A DNA stretch of 64,000 nucleotides from Streptomyces barkulensis (lineage in GTDB: Bacteria; Actinomycetota; Actinomycetes; Streptomycetales; Streptomycetaceae), in NCBI RefSeq assembly GCF_002843305.1, contig NZ_PGSG01000061.1, positions 1 to 64,000 of the forward strand, written 5' to 3'. Under the pieces are notes generated by a model. The model made no database searches, was not told the DNA's origin, and saw nothing but the letters and a program-made list of their open reading frames with translations. How positions within the stretch are numbered: position 1 is the first letter of the stretch; every line of letters starts with the position of its first letter. The position numbers and the translations under genes are program-made. Positions 8,444-16,179 of the stretch are shown one piece after another.

Positions 8444-9322
8444 ATGCCGATCAGGGAACCGATCACTTCGCCGTCCGCGCGGCCGGACGGGAAATCCTCC
8501 GGGCGAAGGCCCGGGGCGCGTGTGCCGGTGGCCGCGGTCCTCCTCGCGCTCACCGTGCTCCTCGCTCCGGCCGTCCTCGTCGCCGCGGCGCCGTCCGCGC
8601 GGGCCGAGCCGGAGCCGAAGGCGCCGCCGGAGTTCGTGGCCCTCTCCGAGGTGGATCCGACGATCCTCCAGGAGATCCGCTACACCACGGCGCACAACTT
8701 CGTCGGCGATCCCGTGGACGGGTACCGCAAGCCGATGTGCCTGCTGACCCGCGACGCCGCCGAGGCACTGCGCCGGGCGCAGTGGAAGCTGCTGTGGCGG
8801 GGGTACTCGCTGAAGGTCTACGACTGCTACCGCCCGCAGCGGGCCGTGGACCACTTCGTGGCGTGGGCCCAGGACCTCGGCGACCAGCGGATGAAGGGGG
8901 AGTTCTACCCACGGGTGGACAAGACGCGGCTGTTCTCCGACGGATACATCGCCGAACGCTCCGGGCACAGCCGGGGCAGCACCGTCGATCTGACCCTGGT
9001 GCGGCTGCCCGCCTGGCCGACCCGGCCGTACACACCGGGCGAGCCGCTGACGCCCTGCTTCGCGCCCCGGGAGGAGCGCTTCCCGGACAACTCGGTGGAC
9101 ATGGGGACGGGCTACGACTGCTTCGACACCCTCTCGCACACGCTGGACCCGCGGATCACCGGCGAGCAGCGGGCCAACCGGCTGCTGCTGAAGGAGTCGC
9201 TGGAGGAGGTGGGCTTCGTGAACTACGAGGCCGAGTGGTGGCACTACTCCTTCCGGCGGGAACCGTTCCCCGACACCTACTTCGACTTCCCCGTGCATCC
9301 CAGGTCGCTCACCGGGCGCTGA
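8444..9322 (+). CDS. secreted M15 family D-Ala-D-Ala dipeptidase (VanX-like)
   Basis: This 292-aa zinc peptidase carries a hydrophobic signal segment at about residues 27-55 ending near 'ARAEPEP', then a VanX-like domain. The zinc ligands are His175 and Asp182 in 'SGHSRGSTVDLTL' and the His of 'EWWHYSF' near the C-terminus, which also supplies the catalytic Glu. Family members cleave D-Ala-D-Ala or trim peptidoglycan stems. Because it is exported and not next to vanH or vanA, wall turnover is more likely than glycopeptide resistance. The ATG at 8444 follows GGAGGGG; the longer open frame upstream overlaps the GH31 gene and is not credible. Confidence 0.88.
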   Translation: MPIREPITSPSARPDGKSSGRRPGARVPVAAVLLALTVLLAPAVLVAAAPSARAEPEPKAPPEFVALSEVDPTILQEIRYTTAHNFVGDPVDGYRKPMCLLTRDAAEALRRAQWKLLWRGYSLKVYDCYRPQRAVDHFVAWAQDLGDQRMKGEFYPRVDKTRLFSDGYIAERSGHSRGSTVDLTLVRLPAWPTRPYTPGEPLTPCFAPREERFPDNSVDMGTGYDCFDTLSHTLDPRITGEQRANRLLLKESLEEVGFVNYEAEWWHYSFRREPFPDTYFDFPVHPRSLTGR

Positions 9323-9347
9323 GCGGCATCCACCGCGGCCTCGTGTG

Positions 9348-9447
9348 CCGCCCGGTGCCGGTGTGCCGGGCGGAGCGGGGCGGGGCGGAGCCGGGCGGGG
9401 CGGAGCGGAGCGGCGGTACGGCACCACCCCCGTGGGTCCCGTACCGC
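9348..9447. terminator. two hairpins after the VanX-like gene
   Basis: CCGCCCGG (9348-9355) pairs with CCGGGCGG (9366-9373), and GCGGTACGG (9413-9421) pairs perfectly with CCGTACCGC (9439-9447) around a small inner CCAC/GTGG stem. The rest of the 310-bp gap to the next gene is GC-rich repeats of GCGGAGC type with no gene. The second hairpin could equally be a regulatory structure for the EAL gene. Confidence 0.5.
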
Positions 9448-9632
9448 CGTCGTCCGGTGATGGGGACGCGGCCCGCCCCAGGACGGTTCTGGATTCGGTG
9501 CGCTGTCACCCGTTCGCCACGTTTCCCGAGCCTTCCGCCGTCGCCCGGGGCGGCGGGCCCGGGCGCGGAAGTGCTCGTGAACTCTGCGCGAACACCCCCT
9601 CCCGGCGCCTTCGGTGGCAGCATGCTGGTGTC

Positions 9633-10835
9633 GTGCATGCCTGGACGAGCCAACTCCGATTCGCCTACCAGCCGGTCGTGGACCTCGGGACCGGTTCCGT
9701 GACGGCCCTGGAGGTCCTGGCCCGCTGCGGGCGAGGCGATGTCGTGGCCGAGGCGTGCCGTGATCCGGAGCTGGACGCCGAGCTGGCCGCACTGGCCCTG
9801 CGGTCCGCCGCGCGCCGGGAAGGACTGCTGCCCCTCCACGTCAACGTCTTCGCCGCCACCCTCGCCGGCCTCGGCGACCTCGCCGCGCTGCGCCGGGCCG
9901 TGCGGGAGGCCGGCCGCCGGCCGTGGGAGGTGACGCTCGACATCACCCCGCGGCCGACACCAGCGCCTCGTGGGGCGTCGGCGCCCCGGGAGGCGCTGGT
10001 GTCGGCGGTCGGCGCGTTACGCGAGGACGGCTTCCGGATCTGCGTGGACGGGATCGGCGCCGGGGACCCTCCGCTGCTGCTGCTCGCCGACCTCTCCCCC
10101 GATCTGGTCAAGGTGGACGCCGCCGTCGTGGCCGGGCTGCCGCACCGGCCCGCCTACCGTGCGGCGGTCGCCGGGCTGCGGCGGTTCTGCGACGGCGTCG
10201 GGGCGCTGCTGGCCGTGGAGGGGGTGGAGACCGAGCTGCAGTACGCGTCCGCGCGGGCGGCCGGCGCGCATCTGGCACAGGGGCATCTGTTCGCCCCGCC
10301 CGCGCGCCGTCCGGTCACCGAGGTCCGTGTGCCGGTCTGCCCGCCCGCCGCTCCGCCGGAGGGGAGGGGCTCGCAGGGGCCGCCGGTCTCGGAGTTCCTG
10401 CACCCCGCGGCCCTGCTGCCGCTGTCGGCCTCCGCCTCCCAGGTGCGGGCGCTGCTGACCGGCTCGCCGGAGTTGACCGGGGTGATGCTGGTGGATCCCG
10501 ACGGGGTGCCGGTGCGCGCGGTGGACCGGGACCGCTTCCTGCTGGCCATGTCGGGCCGGTACGGCCACGCCCTGTACGCCGACCGCCCTGCGGTCCGGCT
10601 GGCGGACCGGCCGCGCACGGTCCGGGTGGGCGCCACCGCCTGGGAGGTGCTCGACGTGGTGGCCGCCGGGGACAGCGGCCGTACGGCCGACGACGTGGCG
10701 GTCGTGGACGAGGCGGGACGCTGCGTGGGAGTGGTGCGGCTGGCCGAGGTGGTCAGGGCACTGGCCGACAGCCGTATGGAGGACGCCCCGGAGTTGGACC
10801 GGCTCACCCGGGTGCCCCGTCCGGGCGCGGGCTGA
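9633..10835 (+). CDS. degenerate EAL domain protein with C-terminal CBS pair
   Basis: The protein begins 'VHAWTSQLRFAYQPVVDL' from a GTG at 9633, giving 400 aa. Residues of about 5-235 form an EAL domain: 'LEVLAR' replaces the E-A-L-L-R signature, 'HVNVFA' and 'VEGVET' are kept, but the usual D-D-F-G motif reads 'VDGIGAG', losing the second acidic metal ligand. It is therefore probably a poor or inactive cyclic-di-GMP phosphodiesterase and may act as a nucleotide sensor. Residues of about 270-395 look like two CBS repeats, which bind adenine nucleotides. The true start is uncertain because no strong ribosome binding site is visible. Confidence 0.72.
   Translation: MHAWTSQLRFAYQPVVDLGTGSVTALEVLARCGRGDVVAEACRDPELDAELAALALRSAARREGLLPLHVNVFAATLAGLGDLAALRRAVREAGRRPWEVTLDITPRPTPAPRGASAPREALVSAVGALREDGFRICVDGIGAGDPPLLLLADLSPDLVKVDAAVVAGLPHRPAYRAAVAGLRRFCDGVGALLAVEGVETELQYASARAAGAHLAQGHLFAPPARRPVTEVRVPVCPPAAPPEGRGSQGPPVSEFLHPAALLPLSASASQVRALLTGSPELTGVMLVDPDGVPVRAVDRDRFLLAMSGRYGHALYADRPAVRLADRPRTVRVGATAWEVLDVVAAGDSGRTADDVAVVDEAGRCVGVVRLAEVVRALADSRMEDAPELDRLTRVPRPGAG
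9954..10005 (+). repeat. long hairpin inside the EAL coding region
   Basis: A perfect 15-bp inverted repeat (9954-9968 with 9991-10005) encloses a second perfect GGGGCG/CGCCCC stem with a TCGG loop, separated by a 3x3 internal loop. Together they make 21 base pairs inside codons for 'PTPAPRGASAPREALV', a non-conserved linker of the EAL domain. Confidence 0.7.
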
Positions 10836-11193
10836 GCCCCGACGGGCTGGACGCCGGGCCGTCGGACCGCCCGGCCGGGAAGGCCGGTGACCCGCCCCGT
10901 CCGCCTCTGAGACGTGCCGCGGGGCGCGGGACGGGAACGGGCCGCCTCGCCCTGCGGGTTGCCTTGACGGTCCTTCTCACCGGGGGAACACTTCCGATTA
11001 TCAGACGGTATCGCCGCACGTCGGTCTCCGTGACCGGATGCTCCCCGGGGCGGTTCCGCCGGACACGCACGCTCGTCGCGGACGCCGGGCAGGGCGCGGT
11101 CGCGCCCTGCCGCCGGGTCCGCCCGCACCGCACAACGCACCCCGCAGGGACACCCGGGGCCGCTGCCCGGGGTGAGGGCACGGAGGAGCGGCA
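10836..11193 (+). promoter_or_regulatory. glpF upstream region
   Basis: This 358-bp gap contains no supported gene. A TTGACG hexamer near 10964 is followed 17 nt later by AACACT and could be the promoter for glpFK. An AT-richer ATTATCAGACGGTATCG stretch lies just downstream, where a GylR-type repressor might bind. The ribosome binding site for glpF is GGAGCGG before 11194. Confidence 0.4.
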
Positions 11194-11928
11194 ATGAACC
11201 TTCCCAACAGCGACATCTTCATCGGCGAGATCATCGGAACGGCACTCCTGATCCTCTTCGGAGCGGGGGTCAACGCCGCCATCACGCTCAACCGCTCCAA
11301 GGCGCAGAACGCGGGCTGGATCGTCATCGCCTTCGGATGGGGCCTCGGGGTACTCACGGGCGCCTACACCGCGGCGCCCCTGTCCGGGGGGCACATCAAT
11401 CCCGCCGTGACCATCGGCATCGCCACCCAGACGGGTGAGAACTGGGACAAGGTCCCGGTCTACATCGCGGGGCAGATCATCGGTGCGATCCTCGGCGCCG
11501 TGCTGGCCTGGCTGGTCTACTACGCGCAGTTCGCGCTGAACCGCGACAAGGAGACCGCGATGCCGACCCTCGGCATCTTCTCGACGATTCCGGAGATCCG
11601 CAGCCCGGTGGCCAACCTGGTCACCGAGATCATCGCGACCGTCGCCCTGGTACTGCCGATCCTGGCCTTCGGCCTGACCAAGGGGCTGGGCGAGTCCGGC
11701 ACCGCGCTCCTCATCGTCGCGCTGCTGGTCGTCGGGATCGGCCTGTCCCTCGGCGGCCCCACCGGTTACGCCATCAACCCGGCCCGCGACCTGGGCCCCC
11801 GCATCGCCCACGCGCTGCTGCCCATCCCCAACAAGGGCACCTCCGACTGGGGGTACTCCTGGGTTCCGGTGGTGGGGCCGGTCATCGGCGGCGTCCTCGG
11901 GGCACTCGTCTACAACCTCGCCTTCTGA
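11194..11928 (+). CDS. glpF: glycerol uptake facilitator (aquaglyceroporin)
   Basis: The 244-aa MIP-family membrane channel lets glycerol enter by facilitated diffusion. It has about six membrane helices and both half-helix signatures: 'HINPAVT' with NPA at 69-71 and '[10 protein letters not shown]' with NPA at 195-197. The Asp following the second NPA-Arg is the mark of glycerol-conducting channels as opposed to water-only ones. It is followed 108 bp later by glpK, so the pair forms a glycerol uptake and phosphorylation unit. Confidence 0.93.
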   Translation: MNLPNSDIFIGEIIGTALLILFGAGVNAAITLNRSKAQNAGWIVIAFGWGLGVLTGAYTAAPLSGGHINPAVTIGIATQTGENWDKVPVYIAGQIIGAILGAVLAWLVYYAQFALNRDKETAMPTLGIFSTIPEIRSPVANLVTEIIATVALVLPILAFGLTKGLGESGTALLIVALLVVGIGLSLGGPTGYAINPARDLGPRIAHALLPIPNKGTSDWGYSWVPVVGPVIGGVLGALVYNLAF

Positions 11929-12036
11929 TCCGGGCCGCGAGGACCGGGAACAAGGCCGGAGAACAAGGCCGGAGAAGGACCGGGAAGAGCGGGAAGTACC
12001 GAGGACGACCAGCACAAGGGGACCGGAGGAACCGCC

Positions 12037-13557
12037 ATGACGGACACCGCAGCCACCTACGTCGCCGCGATCGACCAGGGCACCACGTCGAGCCGCTGCA
12101 TCATCTTCGACCACGACGGCGCGATCGTCGCCGTCGACCAGCGCGAGCACCGGCAGATCTTCCCCAAGCCCGGCTGGGTGGAGCACGACGCCACCGAGAT
12201 CTGGTCCAAGGTCCAGGCCGTGGTCGCGGGAGCGCTCGCCAAGGCGGGACTGCGCGGCCGCGACCTGAGCGCACTGGGCATCACCAACCAGCGCGAGACG
12301 ACCGTGCTGTGGGACCGTGCCACCGGCAAGCCGGTCCACAACGCCATCGTCTGGCAGGACACCCGCACCTCCGCGCTCTGCCGGGAGCTGGGCGGCGACG
12401 TGGGGCAGGACCGGTTCCGGGACCGGACCGGGCTCCCGCTGGCCAGTTACTTCTCCGGACCGAAGGCCGCCTGGCTGCTGGAGCACGTGCCCGGGCTGCG
12501 CGAGCGCGCCGCCGCGGGCGAGATCGCCTTCGGCACCATGGACTCCTGGCTGATCTGGAACCTCACCGGCGGTACCGAGGGCGGTGTGCACGTCACCGAC
12601 GTCACCAACGCCAGCCGGACCATGCTGATGAATCTGGAGACCCTCCAGTGGGACTCCTCGATCCTGGAGGCCATGGGCATCCCCGAGGCGATGCTGCCGG
12701 AGATCCGCTCCTCGGCCGAGGTGTACGGAACGACCTCGGTGGGGACGAGCACCGGGGTGCCGGTGGCCTCCGCGCTCGGCGACCAGCAGGCGGCCATCTT
12801 CGGCCAGACCTGCTACGAGGTCGGCGACGCCAAGAACACCTACGGCACCGGTTCGTTCCTGCTGCTGAACACCGGCCACCGCCCGGTGGCGTCCAAGAGC
12901 GGACTGGTGACCACGGTGGGCTACCAGCTCGGCGGCGAGCGGCCCGTCTACTGCCTGGAGGGGTCGATCGCCATCACCGGCGCCCTGGTGCAGTGGTTCC
13001 GCGACCAGCTCGGGATCATCCGGGAGGCCTCCGAGATCGAGCCCCTGGCCGCGAGCGTGGAGGACAACGGCGGCGCGTACATCGTCCCGGCCTTCTCCGG
13101 CCTGTTCGCCCCGTACTGGCGCTCCGACGCACGCGGCGTCGTCACCGGTCTGACCCGCTACGTCACCAAGGCGCACCTGGCACGGGCCGTGCTGGAGGCG
13201 ACGAGCTGGCAGACACGTGAGGTCGTCGACGCGATGTACCAGGACTCCGGGGTGGAGATCACCAGCCTCAAGGTGGACGGGGGCATGACCGCCAACGGGC
13301 TGCTGATGCAGCACCAGGCGGATGTGCTCGGGGTGCCGGTGATCCGGCCGGTGATCTCCGAGACCACCTGTCTGGGCGCGGCGTACGCGGCCGGTCTGGC
13401 CACCGGGGTCTGGTCGGACCTGGAGGAGCTCAAGGCGCACTGGAGGAAGGACGCCGAGTGGACCCCGCGGATGGACGCGGAGGTCCGTGAGCGGGAGCAC
13501 CGCAACTGGCGCAAGGCCGTCGAGCGCAGCTTCGGCTGGGAGGAGGACGGCGACTGA
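12037..13557 (+). CDS. glpK: glycerol kinase
   Basis: This 506-aa FGGY-family kinase converts glycerol and ATP to glycerol-3-phosphate, trapping the glycerol brought in by GlpF. It shows the N-terminal phosphate loop '[15 protein letters not shown]', the substrate region '[14 protein letters not shown]', the '[12 protein letters not shown]' block and the C-terminal FGGY signature region '[19 protein letters not shown]'. Length is normal for the family. In the classical Streptomyces gyl operon a repressor gene precedes glpF and glpD follows glpK; neither is present here, so the dehydrogenase must be encoded elsewhere. Confidence 0.95.
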   Translation: MTDTAATYVAAIDQGTTSSRCIIFDHDGAIVAVDQREHRQIFPKPGWVEHDATEIWSKVQAVVAGALAKAGLRGRDLSALGITNQRETTVLWDRATGKPVHNAIVWQDTRTSALCRELGGDVGQDRFRDRTGLPLASYFSGPKAAWLLEHVPGLRERAAAGEIAFGTMDSWLIWNLTGGTEGGVHVTDVTNASRTMLMNLETLQWDSSILEAMGIPEAMLPEIRSSAEVYGTTSVGTSTGVPVASALGDQQAAIFGQTCYEVGDAKNTYGTGSFLLLNTGHRPVASKSGLVTTVGYQLGGERPVYCLEGSIAITGALVQWFRDQLGIIREASEIEPLAASVEDNGGAYIVPAFSGLFAPYWRSDARGVVTGLTRYVTKAHLARAVLEATSWQTREVVDAMYQDSGVEITSLKVDGGMTANGLLMQHQADVLGVPVIRPVISETTCLGAAYAAGLATGVWSDLEELKAHWRKDAEWTPRMDAEVREREHRNWRKAVERSFGWEEDGD

Positions 13558-13573
13558 GCGGCCCTCCGCGGCG

Positions 13574-13651
13574 GGCCCGGCTCCGGGCCGGGCCGGACCC
13601 GCCGGACCCGCCGGACGCCGGGGCGCGTGAGGTCAGGGGCGCGTGAGGTCA
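13574..13651. repeat. hairpin and 16-bp tandem repeat between glpK and cvnD
   Basis: GGCCCGG (13574-13580) and CCGGGCC (13583-13589) form a short GC hairpin after glpK. Two exact 16-bp copies of GGGGCGCGTGAGGTCA follow at 13620-13635 and 13636-13651. The second copy encodes the last residues of the convergent cvnD and the first copy contains its stop, so the duplication has reset the end of that gene. Confidence 0.6.
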
Positions 13652-14298
13652 GGGGCGCTCCCGCGGCGCCCGGGGGCGCCGGCGGCCATGGCGTGCTCGA
13701 CGACCGAGGCCAGCACCTCGCGCACGGAGCCGCGGTCACGCGCGTCGCACCGCAGGACCGGCACCGCCGCCTCCAGCCCCAGCGTGGCGCGCACCACCTC
13801 CGTCGGAGGCCGGCGGGCGCCGTCGGAGCGGTTCACGGCCACGGCGTACGGAACGGCGTGCCGCCGAAGGCGGTCGAGTGCGCCGAGGCAGTCCCGCGGG
13901 CGGCGGGGGTCGGCGAGGACCACCGCGCCGAGCGCCCCCTGCGCCAGCTCGTCCCACAGTGACCCGAACCGCTCCTGCCCCGGAGCCGCGAGGAGGCAGA
14001 GGGTCAGCCGTCCGCTCAGGGTGATGCGGCCGAAATCCATGGCGACGGTGGCGGCTTTCCGCTCGCCGGGGCCTTCCGCTTCCGCCGCTCCCCGCCCCTG
14101 CCCGGGTCCGCCGGACGGGGGAGGGGACCCGGCCAGGAACTCCTCGGTGCGCAGCGGCCCGACCTCGCTGGCGGAGCCGACCAGGGTGGTCTTGCCCGCT
14201 CCCGGACCGCCCGCCACCAGCACCTTCAGCGCCACCGGCGAGGCGACGGGAACGCTTTTCCGGTGCTTCCGGCAGGCGCCGGAGTCCGCGAAGACCAT
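13633..14298 (-). CDS. cvnD: conservon GTPase-like protein CvnD
   Basis: This 221-aa protein is the MglA/Ras-like ATP/GTP-binding member of a Streptomyces conservon. The P-loop reads 'GGPGAGKTT', the switch II region 'APGQERF' and the base-recognition motif 'NRSD'. An acidic, Pro/Gly-rich insert lies between the P-loop and switch II. The ATG at 14298 is favoured by GGAGGAAG upstream; the frame continues to 14391 without family similarity. In other conservons CvnD follows cvnC directly, but here a Rieske gene on the opposite strand lies between them. Confidence 0.87.
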   Translation of the reverse strand: MVFADSGACRKHRKSVPVASPVALKVLVAGGPGAGKTTLVGSASEVGPLRTEEFLAGSPPPSGGPGQGRGAAEAEGPGERKAATVAMDFGRITLSGRLTLCLLAAPGQERFGSLWDELAQGALGAVVLADPRRPRDCLGALDRLRRHAVPYAVAVNRSDGARRPPTEVVRATLGLEAAVPVLRCDARDRGSVREVLASVVEHAMAAGAPGRRGSAPDLTRP

Positions 14299-14506
14299 CG
14301 GTTCTTCCTCCGCATCTCGCAGTGCGGCCCGCGCTGTGCGGTGCCGCCCGTCGGAGCAAGAGATCGTTCCGTACCCGCGCGGTGACGACAAGTCCCCGAA
14401 GCGGCCGGGACGTGATCAGGCCAAGTACCGCCCAAGGCCGCCCAGTACATCCCCGCGCCACCTCCGCGGGTCGTTTATGGCCGGTATCGCCAGGGAACTG
14501 GGCGGT

Positions 14507-15496
14507 ATGCCTGTTTCTCAGAACGTCCGCACAGCATTCTCAGCCGCCCGGTCCGCCGCCCGGTCCGCGCTTCCGGATTCCGAGCGTCCGGGGCGGATCC
14601 TGACCGCGGTGGAGAAGCTGGAGAGCACTCCGCGTCTCGACGCCGCACTCGGGCCACTGCGGCGCGCCGTACACGCGCTTCCGCTGGGCGGTGCGCGCGA
14701 CGCCCTGCACGGCCGCTGGCTGGGCCACGCGGTGCACCCGCTGATGGTGCAGGTCCCCATCGGGACCTGGATGTCCGCCGCCGTGCTCGACCTGCTGCCC
14801 GGACAGCGCCGCGGCGCCGACGTCCTGGTGGGAGTCGGCCTGGCGGCCGCCGCCCCGGCCGCCCTGACGGGCTGGGTGGACTGGGCCGAGCTGCGCAAGC
14901 CGCAGATGCGGGTCGGCCTGGTGCACGCCGCGGCGAACGCCGCGGCCGTCGGCCTGTACTCGGCCTCGCTGGGCGCCCGGCTGCGCGGCAGGCGGGCCCG
15001 GGGCCGCCTGCTGGGGTTCGCGGGGCTGGCCGTGGTGAGCGCTGGTGGGGCTCTGGGCGGCCATCTGGCCTACCGGCAGGCCGCCGCCGTCAACCACGCC
15101 GAGCAGGTGCCCGCCGTGGTCGAGCCCGGCTGGCATCCCATCGGCGACATGGCCGACCTGCCGGTCGGCGAGCCGGTCCGGCGGTACGTGGGCGAGACGC
15201 CGGTGGTCGTCGTCCGCGAGACCGGCGGGCAGGTGCACGCCCTGGCCGACCGGTGCAGCCACATGGCCGGACCGCTGTCGCAGGGCACGGTCGCCGACGG
15301 GTGCGTACGGTGCCCCTGGCACGGCAGCGTCTTCCGCCTGGCGGACGGCTGGAACGTACGGGGCCCCGCGACCTCCCCCCAGCCGGTCTTCGAGACCCGG
15401 CTGGTGGACGGCCGGGTGGAGGCGCGCCTGATCCAGGATCCGGACCGGGCGCACCGCGCCGTGGCCGGATCGGCCGGGCCGGCCGGCCCGGCCTGA
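14507..15496 (+). CDS. DUF2231 membrane protein with Rieske [2Fe-2S] domain
   Basis: The 329-aa protein has a DUF2231 membrane region at about residues 60-200 with four hydrophobic segments, including 'HAVHPLMVQVPIGTW', and a C-terminal Rieske domain. The cluster ligands are visible as C-S-H in 'DRCSHMAGPL' and C-P-W-H in 'VRCPWHGSVF'. This pairing suggests a membrane-linked electron carrier, possibly with quinone or haem partners. ATG 14507 is preferred, with AGGGAAC upstream; ATG 14477 in the same frame is an alternative giving ten more residues. It is divergent from cvnD and convergent with cvnC, so it interrupts the conservon. Confidence 0.85.
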   Translation: MPVSQNVRTAFSAARSAARSALPDSERPGRILTAVEKLESTPRLDAALGPLRRAVHALPLGGARDALHGRWLGHAVHPLMVQVPIGTWMSAAVLDLLPGQRRGADVLVGVGLAAAAPAALTGWVDWAELRKPQMRVGLVHAAANAAAVGLYSASLGARLRGRRARGRLLGFAGLAVVSAGGALGGHLAYRQAAAVNHAEQVPAVVEPGWHPIGDMADLPVGEPVRRYVGETPVVVVRETGGQVHALADRCSHMAGPLSQGTVADGCVRCPWHGSVFRLADGWNVRGPATSPQPVFETRLVDGRVEARLIQDPDRAHRAVAGSAGPAGPA

Positions 15497-15581
15497 GCGG
15501 GCTGAGCGGGCTGAGCGGGCACCCCGAGGCCGCTTCGAGACGCCCGGGGTGTCCGGGGTGTCCGGGGTGTCCGGAAGGAGT
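15497..15581. repeat. short tandem repeats between Rieske gene and cvnC
   Basis: Three copies of GAGCGGGCT follow the Rieske stop, and several copies of GGGGTGTCC lie at about 15546-15573. CACCCCG and CGGGGTG around 15520-15553 can pair and would end transcription from both convergent genes. Confidence 0.55.
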
Positions 15582-16004
15582 TCAGAGCGCCCGCAGACCG
15601 TTGATCACGTCGCGCAGGATACGCTCGTCCGGCAGCTCGGCCGGGGGCACGGGACGGCTCACGCGGACCAGCTCGGCCTCGACGAGATCCCCGACCAGAA
15701 CGCGTACGACGCCCACCGGCAGATCCAGTACGGCCGCCAGTTCGGCGACCGGCTGAGGGGCCCGGCGGCACCGGGCGACGATGTCGAGATGCTCCGGGCC
15801 GAGCACGCCGGTGCCGCCCGCGGTGCCGGCGGTGCCGGGGAAGGCCGGGGGCCGGGCTTCCCCGGCGGCGTCGGCCGGCGTCTCGGCGACCACCAGCGCG
15901 ACCGGGTCGATACGGCTTCCGGTCGCACTGCGGGTGCGGCCGCGCGTCATGGCGTACGGCCGTACCACCGGCCCTGCGGCGTCGTCGAACCAGCGGTCCG
16001 TCAT
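15582..16004 (-). CDS. cvnC: conservon protein CvnC (DUF742)
   Basis: This 140-aa protein has the DUF742 pattern: an N-terminal 'VRPYAMTRGRT' block, a middle 'HLDIVARCRRAPQPVAELAA' segment and a C-terminal winged-helix-like 'VLVGDLVEAELVRV' and 'DERILRDVINGLRAL'. The Gly/Ala-rich stretch near residues 45-65 is a little longer than usual. In conservons it works with the sensor-like CvnA, roadblock protein CvnB and GTPase CvnD as a signalling unit at the membrane. It lies downstream of cvnA on the same strand. Confidence 0.88.
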   Translation of the reverse strand: MTDRWFDDAAGPVVRPYAMTRGRTRSATGSRIDPVALVVAETPADAAGEARPPAFPGTAGTAGGTGVLGPEHLDIVARCRRAPQPVAELAAVLDLPVGVVRVLVGDLVEAELVRVSRPVPPAELPDERILRDVINGLRAL

Positions 16005-16011
16005 GGCGGGC

Positions 16012-16179
16012 TCACCCCGCGCCGGTCACGTCGTGCCGGATCTGCCCCTCCGGGGCGGCGCCGATCCGGCCGGACCGCGGCGTCCTGTCACCGGCCGGGC
16101 CCACCGAACCGTCCGGGAGCCGGTCCGGCTCACCCGTCGCCCGGATGGCGCCCTCCCCTGTGCCGTGCACTGCGGTCAT
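16012..16179 (-). CDS. possible 55-aa ORF in the cvnB position
   Basis: An ATG at 16179 follows GGAGGGGG, a strong ribosome binding site, and opens a 55-codon frame with high G/C at third positions that stops 8 bp before the cvnC start. It overlaps the 3' end of cvnA by about 50 bp. This is where cvnB should be, and its start 'MTAVHGTGE' is loosely like CvnB N-termini, but the roadblock/LC7 domain is absent. It may be a remnant of cvnB or a non-coding overlap. Confidence 0.35.
   Translation of the reverse strand: MTAVHGTGEGAIRATGEPDRLPDGSVGPAGDRTPRSGRIGAAPEGQIRHDVTGAG

Noticed and set aside
8444..9322. Vancomycin resistance cluster
   Set aside because: The VanX-like enzyme has a signal peptide and no vanH, vanA or vanRS genes accompany it.
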